NCBI RefSeq assembly: GCF_019041915.1
Contig: NZ_JAHPYF010000004.1
Location: 124,001 to 188,000 of the forward strand
Direction of reading: 5' to 3'
Length of the DNA: 64,000 nucleotides
Source of the DNA: Collinsella sp. MSK.8.10
Lineage (GTDB): Bacteria > Actinomycetota > Coriobacteriia > Coriobacteriales > Coriobacteriaceae
How positions within the stretch are numbered: the first letter of the stretch is position 1; every line of letters begins with the position of its first letter. Below are positions 55,309 through 63,116 of this stretch, piece after piece. Both the position numbers and the translations under genes were made by a program. The notes under the pieces were generated by a model. The model saw nothing but the letters and a program-made list of their open reading frames with translations. It was not told the origin of the DNA and did not search any database.

Positions 55309-56806
55309 CCAACGTAAGACCGGTGCGATACTCGGCTATGCAAACATCATAGTCAAGAACCTGGTCAACCTCGTCTATACGCCCATGCTGCTGGCATTCG
55401 TGGGCCAGGCTGACTACGGCGTATACCAGACGTCCAACTCGTTCGTATTCTCGCTTACACTTCTAACCTTCGGCTTTTCCGAGGCCTACATCCGCTTCTA
55501 TACGCAGGAACGAGCGAAAGGTAGCGAGGGCGACATTCGCAGGCTCAACGGCATGTATCTCATGCTTTACATTGCGGTCTGTGTCGTGGCCCTTGCGCTG
55601 GGCTTACTCTTTTCTGCTAATGTTGGGACATTTTTCTCAGATAGTTTCACGGACAACCAGGTGGGACTCGCGGGTAAGCTCATGGTGATAATGTCGTTCA
55701 ACGTCGCCGTGACGCTATTTTCAACCGTCTTCGATGCGTACATTCTTGCCCATGAACAGTTCAAGTTTCAACAGTCGAGGCAGATGTTCACATCTTTGGC
55801 GACTCCTGGCGTGGCTTTCGTGCTGCTCAATCTTGGGATGGGGGCGGCGGGCGTTGCGACGGCGCAGCTTGCAGTTGCATTGACACTGTTGGTTCTGAAC
55901 GCCAGGTTCGCAGTCTTAAAGCTTGGCATGAGATTTGATGTTTTCCACTTTGACGGGTCTCTCTTCCTCTCGATTGCCGCGTTCAGCGCGTGGATATTTG
56001 GTAATCAGATTTGTGAACTGGTTAACCAGAGTGTTCCAAATATGTTACTTGGCGCTCTTACGAGTGCCGTCACCGTATCAGTGTTTGCAATTTCAATTCA
56101 AGTTCGTAGCGTCTTCGTTTCCCTTTCAACGGTGATGTCGAATGTCTTTGTTCCAATGATCAATCGTATCGTAGCCACAAGCGATGACAACACTAAACTC
56201 ACCCGACTCATGACGCGCGTGGGACGCTACCAGATGTTCCTATTCTGCTGGGTGTACTGTGGATTCGTCCTTCTCGGGCGCTTCTTCATTGCCAAGTGGG
56301 CGGGCGAGGGCTTCATGGACGCGTACTGGCTTATCTGCGCCATGGCGCTGCCACTGGGAATTCCCCTGTGTCAGAACACAGGAATCGAGATTCAGCGCGC
56401 CAAGAACAAGCACAAGGCTCGCTCCGTCGTTTATCTCTGCATGGCGGGCGTCAACGTTGTGTTCACTTGGGCTATGTCACCTGTTCTGGGTTATTGGGCT
56501 CCGGCCATCGCCTACATTCTGAGCATTTCGTTGGGCAACGGCCTCTTTATGAACTGGTATTACCAGAAGAGGATTGGGCTCGATATGGTTTTCTACTGGC
56601 GCCGCAACCTTCCCGTGCTGTTGGTCTCCGCTTGCGTCCTCGCAGCATGCCTGCTGGGATCAGCCTTCGTGCCCGTCACTGGATGGGCGTTGTTTCTCTG
56701 CTGGGGTGCTGTCTACACCGTCCTGTTCATGGCCGCTATGTGGGCGTTCGTACTCGATGCCGACGAGAAGAACATGCTCGCTGCTCGCCTGCCGTTCCTT
56801 CGTTAG
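55301..56806 (+). CDS. Wzx-like polysaccharide flippase (MATE/MOP superfamily)
   Basis: This ~501-aa protein has 12-14 hydrophobic helices. The N-terminus (TGAILGYANIIVKNLVNLVY and TPMLLAFVGQADYGVYQTSN) is typical of the polysaccharide-synthesis branch of MOP exporters. It should move lipid-linked repeat units across the membrane for the Wzy polymerase. It starts at ATG inside the end of the pyruvyl transferase gene. Confidence 0.9.
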   Translation: MLSQRKTGAILGYANIIVKNLVNLVYTPMLLAFVGQADYGVYQTSNSFVFSLTLLTFGFSEAYIRFYTQERAKGSEGDIRRLNGMYLMLYIAVCVVALALGLLFSANVGTFFSDSFTDNQVGLAGKLMVIMSFNVAVTLFSTVFDAYILAHEQFKFQQSRQMFTSLATPGVAFVLLNLGMGAAGVATAQLAVALTLLVLNARFAVLKLGMRFDVFHFDGSLFLSIAAFSAWIFGNQICELVNQSVPNMLLGALTSAVTVSVFAISIQVRSVFVSLSTVMSNVFVPMINRIVATSDDNTKLTRLMTRVGRYQMFLFCWVYCGFVLLGRFFIAKWAGEGFMDAYWLICAMALPLGIPLCQNTGIEIQRAKNKHKARSVVYLCMAGVNVVFTWAMSPVLGYWAPAIAYILSISLGNGLFMNWYYQKRIGLDMVFYWRRNLPVLLVSACVLAACLLGSAFVPVTGWALFLCWGAVYTVLFMAAMWAFVLDADEKNMLAARLPFLR

Positions 56807-56815
56807 GAGTTCGCT

Positions 56816-58030
56816 GTGTCTTATGACGAGATGAAGATATCCAAGCTCGGCGATGCCTGTTGTGGCTGTGGTGCATGTGCCGCGAAGTGCCCCAAGACGT
56901 GCATCTCCATGCATGAGGATAAGTTTGGCTTCCTACATCCCGTTATCGATGCAGGCGCCTGTGTGGGGTGCCATGCGTGCGATTCGGTATGTCCCGCGCT
57001 TGGCGGGGGCAAGTGCGACGAAGCTCTCGGGATCCGCTGGGCCAAGGGCAAGTCCAGTGAGCTGTTGGAGGCTTCCTCCAGTGGTGGCATCTTTGGCCTC
57101 CTAGCAGAAAGCGTGATCGCGGGCGGCGGTGTTGTCTGCGGAGCCGCCTGGGCCGACGGTTGCCGCCATGTCGAGCATGTGCTGATCGAGGACGCTGTCT
57201 CTCTCGATCGTGTCATGCGCTCCAAGTACGTCCAGAGCCGCGTAGGCAGGGAGGTCTACGCGGGGGTTCGCGATGCAATCCGCTCGGGTCGTCGTGTGCT
57301 CTTCGCTGGTACCGCGTGCCAGGTCGCGGGCCTCAAGCGCTATCTGGGAAAGACGGGGGGGAGCGCCCTTCTCCTCACCGTTGACGTTATCTGCCACGGT
57401 GTCCCGGCGCCGCGCCTATGGTCGGAGTGGATTGACTACAAGAATGTGCTCCGCGATTCGAACGTCTGTGACGTTAATATGCGGAGTAAGACAACCGGAT
57501 GGCTGTCTTACTCCGCTATGTACGAGTACATAGCGGAGAAAGACCCATTCTCGTCTTGCGAGTCCACCATTTTCAATCAAGACTGGTACATGAAAGCGTT
57601 TCTGGCCAATGCGTCGCTGAGGCCCTCTTGTTTCATGTGTCCTGCCAAGAGAAGTTGCGGCTCCGACATCACCCTCGGCGACTTCTGGGGTTTCCAGGGC
57701 ATCCATCCTGAGGTCGACTACTCTAAGGGTGTCTCTGCGGTTATCTGTAATACCGATAAGGGTATCGCAGCTTTTCAAGGAATTGCGAACTCCATTGACT
57801 GTGGCGAAGCGACCATCGAACAGGTTCTTGCTGGCAATCCTAGCCTGGTCAAATCGGTTGCCCCGTATGCGAAGTGCGATGAGTTTATGGCAGATTTTGC
57901 TTCAAGGATGGGTATCGAGGGACTGATGGCTAAGTACGACTTCAAGTCGTCTCTTAAGCAGCGCGTCCGCGGCAAACTCGGAGCGATCAAACGCAAGGTG
58001 CTCAAGGTTGCTCGCGAGGGCATTCGCTAG
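56816..58030 (+). CDS. F420 hydrogenase/dehydrogenase beta-subunit-like Fe-S protein
   Basis: This 404-aa protein has two [4Fe-4S] ferredoxin-like motifs at the N-terminus (CCGCGACAAKCP and CVGCHACDSVCP). An FrhB-like domain with ASSSGGIFGLLAE, FAGTACQVAGLKRYLG and DVICHGVPAPRLW follows, with more Cys in SCFMCPAKRSCGSDITLGDF. Such proteins recur in capsule loci beside pyruvyl transferases. A redox or sugar-modifying role is suspected but not shown. It starts with GTG after TTAGGAG. It is the last intact gene of the capsule operon. Confidence 0.85.
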   Translation: MSYDEMKISKLGDACCGCGACAAKCPKTCISMHEDKFGFLHPVIDAGACVGCHACDSVCPALGGGKCDEALGIRWAKGKSSELLEASSSGGIFGLLAESVIAGGGVVCGAAWADGCRHVEHVLIEDAVSLDRVMRSKYVQSRVGREVYAGVRDAIRSGRRVLFAGTACQVAGLKRYLGKTGGSALLLTVDVICHGVPAPRLWSEWIDYKNVLRDSNVCDVNMRSKTTGWLSYSAMYEYIAEKDPFSSCESTIFNQDWYMKAFLANASLRPSCFMCPAKRSCGSDITLGDFWGFQGIHPEVDYSKGVSAVICNTDKGIAAFQGIANSIDCGEATIEQVLAGNPSLVKSVAPYAKCDEFMADFASRMGIEGLMAKYDFKSSLKQRVRGKLGAIKRKVLKVAREGIR

Positions 58031-58169
58031 CGGCATGCGACGGGCAGCTGCAAGCGGTGCGTGAGCCCGCCGTTGCGTGCGAGGTTTGTATATGTCGTTC
58101 CACGTGGATCTATTAACCTGCGCATCTACTTAGCTACATACTTGTTGTCACCAAGATGATTTAGCGAAT

Positions 58170-59390
58170 CTAATTGGGATGACGCACAGTATCGGGTAGT
58201 AAAGCAACGACTAAACGGCCTTCAATTAGCAACTTATGAATCAGATTTGTTCCATGATCTTTGTTATCAAGAGTTGCCCCATAAGCAGTCAAAAGCGCAA
58301 TTGCTTTTGACATTACATCTTTCTTTGCCTCCTCAACGGTTCCGCAATCTCCAGATCTCTTCTCGTGCGGCCTGAAAAAGAAGATCAATTTCGTTTCTCC
58401 TTCATACAGGTTCACCGCATCAAATATTGCCTGAAAATATGAATAGTCAGCTTTTCCCAAAGAGTGACCGTAGAACTTTATAACGCGCGTACCATGTCCA
58501 TAGGTGCTTGCGTTGGTGGGTACTTCAACAATTTTTTCAATATCTGGCGGATTTAATGCCATAACTCGATATGTCTTTGTAAAGGGCACAACGAGCTCAT
58601 TGCCCATTATGCGAGAACCGTCAATCCCAAATACAATTTCACCGCCAAGTCTTCCGTGTACATTAACGTAGTTGATCGCATGTTCTTTCGAACGGAAATC
58701 CTCTGCGACTCGAGTGTAATTAAAGCTAAGGATGCTTTCCTGAATGTCATATTCTTCTTCACACGGTCGCTCATAATCCATCAGTTCAATCATGAGTTTT
58801 GATGCGCGGTCTTTATAGTCATCCGACTTCGAAACTGCCTCCTGAAGGTATTTCGAAAACTCCTCTTCAAGAATATGTAGGTCCTTCATGGTTCTATCCA
58901 GTAGACTACTAATGGTCCAATGACACCAGTGATTTGGGAGGCGGTGGAACAGCTGAAACGCAACCACCTCTTCAACATTTTTTGAATCAAATTCAGTTGG
59001 GTCGTGATTCACCAGAAAGTTAAGGCACTTTGAAAAGAGCGTGCCTTCTGACAATGGCTCAAAGCCGTCGGGTGCCATCCAATTTGAGATGGCACCCTCT
59101 ATGTCGCACCAATTGGCATTTGGCATGCCCTCTAATATGGTATCCCATATTGTAAGGGTGTAACTTCGAGCTTCGTCACCTTTGCATTCTCTTAAATCTA
59201 TATTTCGGGCATTAATATAGCTGCTGAACCCAGACGGCAATCCACACTCTAAGTCGAATCCGTTACCAATGATAATTAGCTGATGCCAATTTGGACGAAA
59301 ATCAGGAAGATTAAAATTTGGGATATTCATATTCTGATTAATGGCAGGCAAGCTAAAATTCTGCGCACCTTGCTCTGTGACGGTTGTCAT
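58170..59390 (-). CDS. AbiH-family phage abortive-infection protein
   Basis: This 406-aa protein has the AbiH pattern: LIIIGNGFDLECGLPSGFSS near residue 35-55, ILSFNYTRVAEDF with VNVHGRLGGEIVFGID around residues 220-250, and KFYGHSLGKADYSYFQAIFD toward the C-terminus. AbiH was described as abortive infection against lactococcal phages; the mechanism is unknown. It is much lower in GC than the rfb genes and opposite in strand to the capsule operon, consistent with transfer. GGGAGAA precedes the ATG. It lies between the capsule operon and a broken ugd. Confidence 0.87.
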   Translation of the reverse strand: MTTVTEQGAQNFSLPAINQNMNIPNFNLPDFRPNWHQLIIIGNGFDLECGLPSGFSSYINARNIDLRECKGDEARSYTLTIWDTILEGMPNANWCDIEGAISNWMAPDGFEPLSEGTLFSKCLNFLVNHDPTEFDSKNVEEVVAFQLFHRLPNHWCHWTISSLLDRTMKDLHILEEEFSKYLQEAVSKSDDYKDRASKLMIELMDYERPCEEEYDIQESILSFNYTRVAEDFRSKEHAINYVNVHGRLGGEIVFGIDGSRIMGNELVVPFTKTYRVMALNPPDIEKIVEVPTNASTYGHGTRVIKFYGHSLGKADYSYFQAIFDAVNLYEGETKLIFFFRPHEKRSGDCGTVEEAKKDVMSKAIALLTAYGATLDNKDHGTNLIHKLLIEGRLVVALLPDTVRHPN

Positions 59391-59505
59391 CTATTGTTCT
59401 CCCTGCGTCGTCTTTAATTGGCAATATTCTACTCATCGGTTATTTAACAATCATTCCTATTTTCGCCTGCAGTTTTTTATCGGCAAATTCTCTTAATTAA
59501 AAAAA

Positions 59506-59792
59506 TGGCAATTGGTGGACGCGGGCGTCTACAACGTGACGATGAAGTCGAACTCTAACGACTTCCGCGCGAGTTCCATCCAGGGCGTCATGAAGCGCGT
59601 GAATGTCAAGGGCGTGCCCGTGGTGGTCTACGAGCCCACGCTGTACGCGCCGGAGCTCTTCGGCTCCGAGGTGACCCATGACCTGGAGGTCTTCAAGGCC
59701 GGCTGCGACGTAATCGTCCCCAACCGCTGGAGCGACGAGCTCGCGGACGTGGCGGCAAGGTGTACACGAGAGATCTGTTTAAGCGGGACTAG
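59506..59792 (+). pseudogene. ugd: C-terminal remnant of UDP-glucose 6-dehydrogenase, frameshifted
   Basis: The frame encodes GVYNVTMKSNSNDFRASSIQ, GVPVVVYEPTLYAPELFGSE and DVIVPNRWSDELADVA, the C-terminal domain of bacterial Ugd. The N-terminal ~300 residues are missing; similarity begins right after an AT-rich junction (~59500). The frame then shifts by one base near 59755: after GCGGCAAG the end VYTRDLFKRD-stop continues in the next frame, as if one base was lost. Its GC-rich codon use matches the rfb genes, so it is probably the leftover end of the original capsule operon. Confidence 0.8.
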
Positions 59793-59846
59793 GGGAGAGG
59801 GTTTTTACTGCAACTCTAGCCATACTTAATAATAGTAATGTCAAGG

Positions 59847-59885
59847 ATGATGCCGTATCGGATAGTTCCGATACGGCATCATTTG
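59847..59885 (+). terminator. Strong hairpin terminator after the ugd remnant
   Basis: A perfect 16-bp stem (59847-59862 with 59867-59882; ATGATGCCGTATCGGA) with a 4-nt loop is followed by TTTGATG. It is the expected end of a long operon and follows the ugd remnant by 55 bp. Confidence 0.8.
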
Positions 59886-59984
59886 ATGTAAGCCCCAACC
59901 CCTCAACCATATATGATTCCTTGCTAGGTATATCTAAGTCCATTTTCATAACTCGAGTCCTACAATTTCCACTAAAGGGCCACC

Positions 59985-60317
59985 ATGAAAATAGAGTCTG
60001 AAAAAGACAATACCTCGTTGTTATCGCTATTCTTATTCACGGTTCAGGAATACGAGGCCATTACTGCACATATACTTTTACCGGCACCAAATGACTATTC
60101 TTCAATTTCCGATCCGCTCGGTCTTCGTGATTCAGCTATAGAGAATCTTAAGGCGACCTGGGCTGCAATGTATCTGCATGATGCTCCGGCGGAAATACTA
60201 TTCCGACGGCGAGAGCGTGCAGCTGTGCTGATATCCACTTGCTGCTGCCTTTGTGGCTTGTTCAGAATCAGGCGACCCGTCAGAAGCCAGGGAAACCTGA
60301 GGTTCCGCCTGATGTGA
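59985..60317 (+). CDS. Short unknown ORF, probably chimeric or truncated
   Basis: The first ~70 codons (MKIESEKDNTSLLSLFLFTV, then VQEYEAITAHILLPAPNDYS) follow a good AAAGGG ribosome site at 5 nt and look like a real, unrecognised N-terminus. From ~60198 on, the frame reads the antisense of another gene's secreted product and becomes Arg/Cys-rich. The gene was therefore probably cut by a rearrangement at ~60195. No function can be assigned. Confidence 0.3.
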   Translation: MKIESEKDNTSLLSLFLFTVQEYEAITAHILLPAPNDYSSISDPLGLRDSAIENLKATWAAMYLHDAPAEILFRRRERAAVLISTCCCLCGLFRIRRPVRSQGNLRFRLM

Positions 60318-60533
60318 AATTGGATTCGCGAGATCGGAATCATTTTTGATGGACTTATTGCCGATTTCGCTTGTTACGCTGTCGACTGAATTGCCCACTG
60401 CGCCAGCATCAACCTGCTCTAGGGTGTTTTCTTGACGCCGTTCTTCTTCCGCTATAACCCTTACGGGTATTGCTGCGCTAAGCATAGATACGCAAAGAAC
60501 TGCGAAGAGCGAGCGGTAAAAGACTCGTTTCAT
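60198..60533 (-). pseudogene. 5' fragment of a secreted-protein gene
   Basis: On the - strand an ATG at 60533 with GAGAGG 7 nt upstream starts a clear signal peptide (MKRVFYRSLFAVLCVSMLSA, cleavage expected near VIAEEE). An acidic Ser/Asp/Asn-rich stretch follows, then SGYQHSCTLSPSE and a stop. SGYQHSCTL resembles the start of an RCC1-type repeat (GGYHSCAL...), so this may be the truncated head of an RCC1-repeat surface protein. It ends where the unknown + strand ORF also loses sense. Confidence 0.45.
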
Positions 60534-60796
60534 AGCGGTGCCTCTCGATAAGATGGGCGCCAAGGCCCGGAGGCGGCGCCAGGCCAACACTCCGTGTATA
60601 TGTCTGTGGGGTTATTTTGCGGTAACACCAGTCAACAACAGCGACCTTTTTGAACAAAGTTGGGGAGGGGAGGGGATGTTGGTGCACCTAGAATTGGCAG
60701 TGAGCTCGTATCGACGGCTATAGTTGGTTATTCAGGATGTAAAATCACAAACCAAGCTGGTTTACTACGGATTATTAATTTGATTGGGGGCCAAAG

Positions 60797-61348
60797 ATGG
60801 TGGACGAATCTATTCTTGTTTCGATTCTTGATTCAGTTGCATCCATGCTTCCCTCCCTAGTAGGCACCCTAATTGGCGGCGGCGTTACACTGCTCGCTAC
60901 GCGTATGACTATCAGGCACCAAAACGAGCTTGAAGACAAGAAAAGAAGGTTAACGCTTGAGGACGATTGGCGACAATACGAAAGGGAGAACCTGACACGT
61001 CTTCAAGAAACGATTCAGCACAGTATGCGCGCAAGCGCTAAGTGCTATTCCCAAATGCTGGAGTATGCCGCGACCGGAAGAAATTATATCGAGGCGATTA
61101 TTGACGACAATGATTCTGAAGCTCAGCGGCATTATTTAGAGGATATCCTTCTACTCAGCGCACGTTTACCTGGAGATGACCTGAACGACGCCATGACTTT
61201 GTACCGAGAGAAAACGCGCCGAGTGACGCTTGAGTCGCATAGCGAATCACAGCTGAATGCTGCAATGAACGAACTTTTAATTCAGTATGACGCATGTATG
61301 GCGCTTGTGGGGCAAAGACTTCGGCGATGCGTGGGCGGCAATGAATAA
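60797..61348 (+). CDS. Small membrane-anchored coiled-coil protein next to Gabija genes
   Basis: This 183-aa protein has one N-terminal membrane segment (VASMLPSLVGTLIGGGVTLL, residues ~14-33) and then a highly charged helical region (KKRRLTLEDDWRQYERENL), probably coiled coil, facing the cytoplasm. I recognise no family. It ends 46 bp before gajA on the same strand, so it is probably co-transcribed. It could be an accessory of the defence unit or an unrelated cargo gene. GGGGG lies ~8 nt before the ATG. Confidence 0.7.
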   Translation: MVDESILVSILDSVASMLPSLVGTLIGGGVTLLATRMTIRHQNELEDKKRRLTLEDDWRQYERENLTRLQETIQHSMRASAKCYSQMLEYAATGRNYIEAIIDDNDSEAQRHYLEDILLLSARLPGDDLNDAMTLYREKTRRVTLESHSESQLNAAMNELLIQYDACMALVGQRLRRCVGGNE

Positions 61349-61394
61349 ATAATTGCCTGAAACTAAAAGGGATAATTGCGGCGGTGGTTTAATC

Positions 61395-63116
61395 ATGAAA
61401 ATCGAAAAAGTTCATATCAAGGGTTTCCGCAACTTCGACGACGTTGTTGTTGAGCTTGGAGAAAAGACTCTTATTTTCGGGCCTAACGATTCGGGGAAGA
61501 CAAACTTCCTGCATGCTTTGAGGATTCTTTTCGATCCCAGCCTCTCCGCTAGGGATTTCGAGCTTACCACGTCCGATTTCAACTGTAGAACCAATCCTGA
61601 TCGAGTGGAGATAACTGCGACGTTATGCGACGTCCGTGAGGATTGCCTGATCAGCACATTCGGCGGCAATTTAGCCGAAGGCAGAACTGTTATTGGTTAT
61701 TCCTGCAACCGAGAAGGTGACTACAAGTTTCTGGTCGGAAATGAAAAACTCGGCATCGAGCCCGTGCAGTCACGCTTCTATATCAAGCATCTGGTGCTCG
61801 AGTATGTTAACAGCACCCGCGACGCCGCCCGCTTCCTAAAGCGCAGCCAGACTGCCCTGCTCGAGGCCGCACGCAATTCGCGAAACGACGACGATGCTCA
61901 TGACGACGACGTTTCGATCAAAGCGATTCAAAGCAGCCTCGAATCGCTGAACGACGGAATTAGCGGGCTCCATTACATAACCAATGCTCTTAAAACTGTG
62001 AACGATGAGATGGCCAGTATGTCAGCCTTGAACGAGGGACGCGAGGCCCGTCTTGTGGCTGGAAACACGGACGCGGGCAAGCTTCTTGACAACCTTCAGC
62101 TCGCCTATCTGTCCGATGATGTTCCCTTGACTTTTGGCGGTGAAGGCCGGAACAACCAGCTGTTCTTCTCTACTTGGCTCTCTCAGAGGAACATTAAGAA
62201 GCCTGTTGAAAAGGTGAGCATCGTCGCCATAGAGGAGCCTGAGGCGCACCTTCATCCGCAGCAGCAGCGGGCATTGGCTAAGTATCTTTCTGGCTGTATT
62301 GACGGGCAGGTTCTTCTAACGACTCATTCGCCTCAAATAGTCGAGCGGTTTGTTTCCGATGCGCTCGTAAAGATGGGCAGCGAGGGCAAACCTACGTGCT
62401 CCGGCATCAAGCTCAGAAAGGAAGTCGATGACTTGGGCTATCGTCTTAACCCTATCGTTGCGGAGGTGTTCTTCAGCCGCGGAGTGTTCTTGGTGGAGGG
62501 TCCTTCGGAAATCATCTTCTTCCGTGCTCTTGCAGCAGCTGTCGGCATAGACCTTGACAGAGAAAACCTGTCGGTTCTCTCTGTAGATGGCATCGGTTTC
62601 ATGCCTTACGTGCTTTGCTGCGAGGCGCTTGGGATTCCCTGGGTATTACGCACTGATAACGATGTATTCAAGGTCCCAAATAAGGAACGATATAGGCTTG
62701 CCGGAGTTGCTCGCGCATACGGGATCGTCGAATCGCTCGGACGTTCCTGCGTTGAGGCGCTATGGCTGAGAATCAAGAATTCATTGACATGGGATGGCGG
62801 ACCGGCTGTCCCTGTTGAAGTTGCATCCGCGGTGAATGAGCTGCGCGATGCCCTTGAGTTTGAGGGCATATATCTTTCAGATCGCGACCTCGAGTACGAT
62901 CTCATTGCAAGCGGTCTCCGCGGAGTTTTGGAAGAGCATTATGAAGTGGATAACCAAGAAGAGCTTTACGCCGCGATGACCGTGCGAAAGGCAGAGGGCA
63001 TGTATGCGTTCATCTCTAAGCATCCACGCGAGCTGGAATGTCTTGCGGAAAGCACCTTCTGCAAGCCGTTGAGGAGACTCCAACTGCTGGCTTCTGTGGG
63101 TCACGGCGATGATTAA
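61395..63116 (+). CDS. gajA: OLD-family ATP-dependent endonuclease, Gabija GajA
   Basis: GajA is the nuclease of the Gabija anti-phage system. The 573-aa protein starts MKIEKVHIKGFRNFDDVVVE. It has Walker A in FGPNDSGKTNFLHAL, an ABC signature-like FGGEGRNNQLFF, Walker B in VAIEEPEAHLHPQQQRALAK and an H-loop in LLTTHSPQIVERF. The C-terminal Toprim domain has VFLVEGPSEIIFFRALAAAV (catalytic Glu), LSVDGIGF and LRTDNDVF (Asp-x-Asp). A UvrD-like gene overlapping its end makes it a class-2 OLD, i.e. Gabija. Upstream in-frame TTG 61353 is less likely as start. Confidence 0.9.
   Translation: MKIEKVHIKGFRNFDDVVVELGEKTLIFGPNDSGKTNFLHALRILFDPSLSARDFELTTSDFNCRTNPDRVEITATLCDVREDCLISTFGGNLAEGRTVIGYSCNREGDYKFLVGNEKLGIEPVQSRFYIKHLVLEYVNSTRDAARFLKRSQTALLEAARNSRNDDDAHDDDVSIKAIQSSLESLNDGISGLHYITNALKTVNDEMASMSALNEGREARLVAGNTDAGKLLDNLQLAYLSDDVPLTFGGEGRNNQLFFSTWLSQRNIKKPVEKVSIVAIEEPEAHLHPQQQRALAKYLSGCIDGQVLLTTHSPQIVERFVSDALVKMGSEGKPTCSGIKLRKEVDDLGYRLNPIVAEVFFSRGVFLVEGPSEIIFFRALAAAVGIDLDRENLSVLSVDGIGFMPYVLCCEALGIPWVLRTDNDVFKVPNKERYRLAGVARAYGIVESLGRSCVEALWLRIKNSLTWDGGPAVPVEVASAVNELRDALEFEGIYLSDRDLEYDLIASGLRGVLEEHYEVDNQEELYAAMTVRKAEGMYAFISKHPRELECLAESTFCKPLRRLQLLASVGHGDD

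Noticed and set aside
59497..59679. 60-codon - strand ORF over the ugd remnant
   Set aside because: It is antisense to a clearly recognisable Ugd C-terminal fragment.
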